From Bacteroidales bacterium (GTDB lineage: Bacteria > Bacteroidota > Bacteroidia > Bacteroidales > Rikenellaceae), in the NCBI GenBank assembly GCA_949419965.1, contig CASPAC010000031.1:1-9825 (forward strand): a stretch of 9,825 nucleotides of DNA, written 5' to 3'. Under the pieces are notes generated by a model, which saw only the letters and a program-made list of their open reading frames with translations, ran no database searches and was not told where the DNA came from. Position 1 is the first letter of the stretch, and the number at the start of each line of letters is the position of its first letter. Of the stretch, positions 6,640 through 9,825 are shown one piece after another. The translations under genes and the position numbers were made by a program.

Positions 6640-7518
6640 TTAACCGAGCGTGTGGCTCGCGATAAGTTCGACCATCAGTGAATTGATTTCCTCGTCGGCG
6701 GCCGTGAGACGCTTGGCCTCCTTGGCCTGGAAGACGACGTTTTCGATCTTCTTGACCTTGGTGGGCGAACCCGTAAGGCCCAGCTGCTGCGGATCGGGAT
6801 CGACATCGGCGGCGGCGAACTCGACGATCTGCAGATAAGGCTTCTCGACGGCCCGGCGTGCGGTCTCGGAATCGGGTGCGGCGGCGATCTCCGATGCGGC
6901 GAGGGCGCACTTGAACTTCATGACGCGCTTGGCGTTGCGCGGGCGGCACTCGGGAGCCGAGGCGTTGACCGTGACGACGGCCGGCACGGGGCACTCGACG
7001 ACCTCGGTGCCGCAGCTGAGACGGCGCTTGATGACGAGCGACGAATCCTTGATCTCGACGATCTCCTCGGCATAGGTGACCTGCGGCAGACCCAGTTTCT
7101 CGGCCACCTGCGGACCGACCTGCGCCGTGTCGCCGTCGATGGCCTGGCGGCCGGCGATGATGACGTCGGGACCGATCTTGCGCAACGCGCACGAAAGGGC
7201 ATAGGAAGTAGCCAGGGTATCGGACCCGGCGAACTCGCGGCCCGAAAGGAGGTAACCGCCGTCGGCCCCGCGGAACATGGCGTCGCGGATGATGTCGGCG
7301 GCGCGCTGGGGGCCCATGGTGAGGATGCGGACCGTGGCGCCCTCGATGCGGTCCTTCAACGAAAGGGCCATTTCGAGCGCATTGAGGTCTTCGGGATTGA
7401 AGATGGCGGGCAGCGCCGCACGGTTGACCGTACCTTCGGGGGTCATCGCATCCTTGCCCACGTTGCGGGTATCGGGTACCTGCTTGGCCAGCACAACGAT
7501 TTTCAATTGTTTTTTCAT
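6640..7518 (-). CDS. etfB: Electron transfer flavoprotein, beta subunit, bifurcating-like
   Basis: A 292-residue protein with the EtfB start KIVVLAKQVPDT (6-17), NPEDLNALE (41-49), and the nucleotide loop GRQAIDGDTAQVGPQ (123-137). In bifurcating (group 2) ETFs this GDTAQVGP form of the loop holds a second FAD, whereas non-bifurcating mitochondrial-type proteins have a different loop and bind AMP. That subtype call is from memory of the family and needs an alignment. It is first in the etfB-etfA-dehydrogenase order. About 195 bases separate it from purA upstream, and no strong terminator is visible between them. A near-match -7 box TACCTTTT lies directly before the ATG, which is weak evidence for its own promoter. 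Confidence 0.95.
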   Translation of the reverse strand: MKKQLKIVVLAKQVPDTRNVGKDAMTPEGTVNRAALPAIFNPEDLNALEMALSLKDRIEGATVRILTMGPQRAADIIRDAMFRGADGGYLLSGREFAGSDTLATSYALSCALRKIGPDVIIAGRQAIDGDTAQVGPQVAEKLGLPQVTYAEEIVEIKDSSLVIKRRLSCGTEVVECPVPAVVTVNASAPECRPRNAKRVMKFKCALAASEIAAAPDSETARRAVEKPYLQIVEFAAADVDPDPQQLGLTGSPTKVKKIENVVFQAKEAKRLTAADEEINSLMVELIASHTLG

Positions 7519-7545
7519 AAAAGGTATTTAGGTTTCGGTTGTTTC

Positions 7546-7576
7546 AAGGTGAAAAGTAAAAGGTGAAGAGTGAAGG
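7546..7576. repeat. Degenerate purine heptamer array in the etfB leader
   Basis: Units AAGGTGA, AAAGTAA, AAGGTGA, AGAGTGA and a partial AGG follow in exact seven-base phase. The consensus is the same as in the array at 268-302. On the transcribed minus strand this gives a pyrimidine-rich run TTCACTCTTCACCTTTTAC about 30-60 bases before the etfB ATG. No function is assigned. Confidence 0.6.
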
Positions 7577-7592
7577 TCGGGGTCTCAGCAGA

Positions 7593-7660
7593 CGGTTCCG
7601 ACAGGCCGAACGCGGAACCGGCCAGGTCCGGGGCAAGCCGAAACGGGAAAACCGGCCTGG
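7593..7660. repeat. Two inverted repeats between purA and etfB
   Basis: CGGTTCCG (7593-7600) pairs perfectly with CGGAACCG (7613-7620). Next to it CCAGGTCCGG (7622-7631) pairs with CCGGCCTGG (7652-7660), leaving one bulged base. Neither has a T tract on either strand, so they are poor terminators. They may shape the RNA between purA and etfB or be remnants of an intergenic repeat. Confidence 0.45.
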
Positions 7661-7712
7661 AAAAGAACGGATTCCGGCAACGCCCCCTCCCCTTCTGCTT
7701 CTCCATTTACGC

Positions 7713-8981
7713 TTATTCTCTGACGATGGTCTCGCCGCGGTCGGGACCCACGGAGATGATCCGCACGGGGACACCGGTCTCGCGCTCGATGAACTCTACA
7801 TAACGCTTGAAGGCGGCGGGGAACTCGTCGAAACTCCGGCATCCGCGCAAATCGCACTTCCAGCCCTCGAAATCGGTGTAGACGGGATTCAAACCCTCGG
7901 TGATGCCGTAGGGGAACTCCTCGGTACGCTTGCCGTCGATCTCGTAAGCGGTGGCAACGCGGATGGTATCGAAATCGTTCATGACGTCGGACTTCATCAT
8001 GATGAGCTGCGTAACGCCGTTGATCATGATGGCGTACTTCAGCGCGACGAGGTCGAGCCATCCGCAACGACGCTCGCGGCCGGTAACGGCGCCGAACTCG
8101 TGGCCGATGCGGCGCAGCTCGGCGCCTGTTTGGTCGAACAACTCGGTGGGGAACGGACCGGCGCCCACGCGCGTACAATAGGCCTTGAAGATGCCGTAGA
8201 CCTCGCCGATGCGGTTGGGCGCGATGCCCAGCCCGGTGCAGACGCCGGCGCAGACGGTATTGGACGACGTGACGAAAGGATACGACCCGAAATCGACGTC
8301 GAGCAACGTACCCTGCGCGCCCTCGGCGAGCACGCTTTTGCCGGCGACGAGCGCATCGTTGATGAAATACTCGCTGTCGATCAGGCGGAAACGCTTGAGG
8401 TAATCGACGGCCTCGAACCACTGACGCTCCAGGTCGGCGATGTCGTAGGAATAACCGAGCCCCTCCAGAATCTTCTCGTGGCGGGCCTTGGCGCGGGCAT
8501 AGATCGCCTCGAAATCGGGGCTCAGCAAATCGCCCACGCGCATGCCGTTGCGGCTGACCTTGTCGGTGTAGGTGGGACCGATGCCCTTGCCGGTGGTGCC
8601 GATCCGGTCGCTGCCCTTGGCTGCCTCGTAAGCGGCATCGAGAATGCGATGCGTGGGAAGAATGAGGTGCGCCTTCTTGGAGATGCAGAGCTGGCGGGTG
8701 AGATCGTGGCCGCTCTTGGCCAACTCCTCGGCCTCGGCCCGGAACAGAATGGCATCGATGACCACACCGTTGCCGATGACATTGGTCTTGCCACCCTGGA
8801 AAATCCCCGAAGGAATCGAGCGCAGGACGTACTTCTCACCGTTGAACTCAAGCGTATGGCCGGCATTGGGACCGCCCTGGAAACGCGCTACGACCTCGTA
8901 GCGGGGCGTCAGTACATCCACGACCTTGCCCTTGCCCTCGTCGCCCCATTGCAGACCGAGGATCACGTCGACTTTTTCCAT
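7713..8981 (-). CDS. purA: Adenylosuccinate synthase
   Basis: A 422-residue protein, the usual length. It joins IMP and aspartate using GTP, the first committed step to AMP, in the cytoplasm. Diagnostic motifs are QWGDEGKGK (11-19, catalytic D14), GPNAGHT (37-43, catalytic H42), GTTGKGIGPTY (128-138), EGAQGTLLDVDFGSYPFVTS (220-239) and GRERRCGWLD (301-310). The start at 8981 gives the standard MEKVDVILGLQWGDEG N-terminus. An in-frame ATG at 9029 would add 16 residues and begin upstream of or at the predicted transcription start, so it is rejected. It is transcribed from a strong promoter 50-80 bases upstream and lies ahead of the etf operon. Confidence 0.97.
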   Translation of the reverse strand: MEKVDVILGLQWGDEGKGKVVDVLTPRYEVVARFQGGPNAGHTLEFNGEKYVLRSIPSGIFQGGKTNVIGNGVVIDAILFRAEAEELAKSGHDLTRQLCISKKAHLILPTHRILDAAYEAAKGSDRIGTTGKGIGPTYTDKVSRNGMRVGDLLSPDFEAIYARAKARHEKILEGLGYSYDIADLERQWFEAVDYLKRFRLIDSEYFINDALVAGKSVLAEGAQGTLLDVDFGSYPFVTSSNTVCAGVCTGLGIAPNRIGEVYGIFKAYCTRVGAGPFPTELFDQTGAELRRIGHEFGAVTGRERRCGWLDLVALKYAIMINGVTQLIMMKSDVMNDFDTIRVATAYEIDGKRTEEFPYGITEGLNPVYTDFEGWKCDLRGCRSFDEFPAAFKRYVEFIERETGVPVRIISVGPDRGETIVRE

Positions 8982-9009
8982 TATGAACTTATGACTGTTT
9001 TTTTTGGAC

Positions 9010-9027
9010 GCAAAAGACGTTTTTTGC
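9010..9027. repeat. Inverted repeat in the purA leader
   Basis: GCAAAA (9010-9015, allowing for the flanking C) and TTTTGC (9022-9027) face each other across about six bases, just downstream of the -7 box in the purA leader. The same GCAAAA/TTTTGC arms occur in the promoter palindromes at 3601-3634. This may be coincidence in AT-rich leader DNA. Confidence 0.35.
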
Positions 9028-9030
9028 ACT

Positions 9031-9062
9031 CAAAGATACAAAAAACCGTTTGCAAAAACAAA
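9031..9062 (-). promoter_or_regulatory. Promoter of purA
   Basis: On the minus strand TTTG (9062-9059), a 20-base spacer and TATCTTTG (9038-9031) match the Bacteroidota consensus exactly. The leader to the ATG at 8981 would be about 40-45 bases. CGTTTG (9047-9052) and CAAACG (9059-9064) form a 6-base inverted repeat over the -33 region. Confidence 0.85.
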
Positions 9063-9090
9063 CGAAATTCGATTTTACCGCGGCCGAATC

Positions 9091-9474
9091 TTACAGACCG
9101 GAGAGCGATTTGCGATTCCGACTTGAGGAAAATACCTTGGGCCTGTGCCGAAAGCACCGCAAATCCGCTCGCGAACCGAGCAGCGGAACAAAAGAACAGC
9201 TGTTCGCAAAAAAGCAACTTCCGGCAGATGCTTGGACGCAGCGCACGGAGAAGCCGAACGCGCGAGGGGTGCCGTCCAACGGATAGCAATAGAGGGACGC
9301 AAGGAAGATGCCCGTACCATAGTAGGAACCCGGCATAAAAGTGGACGATGCCCAATAATTGCCATGCGCCCCGACGAGGTCCAGGCGTCCCGTTTCCCAG
9401 TTGCGGTAGCCCGCAGCAGGCGTAAAAAGCAATCGCTCGAAGGAATGCGGCGGAGAGGGAAACAATTCACAACT
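9091..9474 (-). pseudogene. Start-less fragment of a FISUMP/C-lectin-like protein tail
   Basis: This minus-strand frame is open from a TAA at 9477-9475 to a TAA at 9093-9091 and has no ATG near its beginning. Its middle (about 9441-9232) encodes a recognisable tail: FERLLFTPAAGYRN, then GAHGNYWASST, then RAFGFSVRCVQ. That pattern is the C-terminal end of FISUMP/major-paralogous-type proteins of Bacteroidales, including targets of diversity-generating retroelements. Between NYWASS and RAFGFSV the codons are unusual: of 30 codons (9345-9256), 23 end in C or T and none is AAC or AAT. After VQ the reading frame is cysteine/serine rich and unlike a protein. The N-terminal signal peptide and body of the gene are missing. 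I read it as a broken or donor-only copy. Confidence 0.6.
9167..9205. repeat. Palindromes just beyond the FISUMP-like fragment
   Basis: GCTCG (9167-9171) pairs with CGAGC (9177-9181). GAACAGCTGTTC (9194-9205) is a perfect 12-base palindrome. On the minus strand they follow the end of the recognisable coding part (9232) by 27-65 bases, where target-site hairpins lie in some retroelement systems. Confidence 0.4.
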
Positions 9475-9490
9475 TTACGATTAAGCGAGA

Positions 9491-9545
9491 GTAAAGACCG
9501 TTCACGGGCTTTACCGAGCAAGAGTAAAGTCAAGCCCCGTAGGGG
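9491..9545. repeat. Hairpin cluster with a short direct repeat
   Basis: GTAAAGACCG (9491-9500) pairs with CGGGCTTTAC (9505-9514) around TTCA with one mismatch. CCCC (9535-9538) pairs with GGGG (9542-9545) around GTA. GAGAGTAAAG at about 9487-9496 recurs as AAGAGTAAAG at about 9520-9529. The cluster lies immediately upstream of the FISUMP-like fragment. Confidence 0.5.
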
Positions 9546-9592
9546 ATTAATTCAGAATGCAAAATTCACAATACACAATTAAGAAATAATTT

Positions 9593-9825
9593 GTCATTCT
9601 GAGGAGCATAGCGACGAAGAATCTATTAATCAGCAGTATTCATTCTTCGTGTGCTCGCCCGGGCCGGCTGCGGGGGTCGCGCTTTCAGCGCGAGCCGGCC
9701 CCGGGCGCAAGGTCTTCCGTATCAGAAAGAGAACAGAGCCTGCGGGACATGCTTGCCATAATTGTCATCGAAGAATCTATTTTGGGCAAGGTTACAGATT
9801 CTTCGTCGCTCTGCTCCTCAGAATG
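9593..9825. mobile_element. MITE-like element with terminal inverted repeats
   Basis: A 30-base arm (9595-9624, beginning CATTCTGAGGAGC and ending CGAAGAATCT) is repeated in inverse orientation at 9796-9825 with 29 of 30 positions matching. The window ends exactly at the right arm, so the element may continue. No coding sequence is inside. Each arm also folds locally: ACGAAGAAT (9614-9622) with ATTCTTCGT (9642-9650), and CGAAGAAT (9769-9776) with ATTCTTCG (9798-9805). A shortened arm copy lies at 9763-9780. The arm resembles the CATTCTGAG...GAAGAATCT intergenic repeat I recall from many bacterial genomes. Whether it moves is unknown. Confidence 0.55.
9657..9706. repeat. GC-rich branched palindrome, copy B
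   Basis: GCCCGGG-CCGGCT (9657-9669) pairs with AGCCGG-CCCCGGGC (9693-9706), leaving one bulged base. The inner stem CGCGCT (9678-9683) and AGCGCG (9687-9692) has a three-base TTC loop, and the bulge is GCGGGGGT (9670-9677). It is the reverse complement of copy A at 322-363 in architecture, inner stem and bulge, but its outer stem is changed in both arms. It occupies the middle of the element with terminal inverted repeats. Confidence 0.75.

Noticed and set aside
5620..6681. A 353-codon plus-strand open frame opposite etfA
   Set aside because: Same shadow effect; etfA carries complete family motifs on the other strand.
7593..7660. The inverted repeats after purA as its terminator
   Set aside because: No T tract follows on the minus strand, so an intrinsic terminator is not supported.
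7563..9338. A 591-codon plus-strand open frame opposite purA and its flanks
   Set aside because: It runs through the purA promoter and repeats and has no recognisable domain. purA is certain on the minus strand.
9595..9825. A CRISPR array made of the CGAAGAATCT repeats
   Set aside because: The copies are few, lie in both orientations and have irregular spacing; there is no series of equal spacers.

Overview
The window reads as chromosomal DNA of a GC-rich member of the Bacteroidales, most like Alistipes or a relative in the Rikenellaceae. That placement is inference. It rests on Bacteroidota-type promoters (TTTG, about 20 bases, TAnnTTTG) upstream of purA and of the thioredoxin-like lipoprotein gene, the lack of Shine-Dalgarno sequences, a DUF5106-type lipoprotein, a reverse rubrerythrin, and a FISUMP-like gene fragment.

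Layout. Bases 1-521 hold no gene I can support, but carry a short purine heptamer array and a strong GC-rich stem-loop (322-363). A SLOG/DUF1273-type gene (522-1028, minus) diverges from a pair of small membrane protein genes on the plus strand, a YtxH-like protein and a phage-holin-superfamily-like protein, which end at a hairpin terminator near 1753-1780. From 1900 to 8981 everything is on the minus strand. In order of transcription this is purA, then etfB-etfA-acyl-CoA dehydrogenase as one tight unit ending at a terminator (3801-3839), then a thioredoxin-like lipoprotein with its own promoter, then a rubrerythrin with its own promoter and terminator. Bases 9030-9825 hold no intact gene. They contain a start-less fragment of a C-type-lectin-like (FISUMP-like) protein tail and a cluster of inverted repeats.

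How the genes fit together. EtfB and EtfA form the two-subunit flavoprotein that exchanges electrons with the adjacent acyl-CoA dehydrogenase. The EtfB AMP/FAD loop looks like the electron-bifurcating type, which suggests fermentative reduction of an enoyl-CoA (for example crotonyl-CoA) coupled to ferredoxin. Reverse rubrerythrin removes peroxide at the expense of NAD(P)H in anaerobes, and the lipoprotein is a probable envelope thiol-redox protein. PurA is housekeeping purine synthesis.

The most unusual material is non-coding. Two diverged copies of one GC-rich branched palindrome (322-363 and 9657-9706) keep pairing through compensating base changes. The second sits in the middle of an element bounded by 30-base inverted repeats that match at 29 positions (9595-9825, possibly running past the window end). 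Next to it is a fragment resembling the variable repeat of a diversity-generating retroelement target. No reverse transcriptase or template repeat lies in the window.
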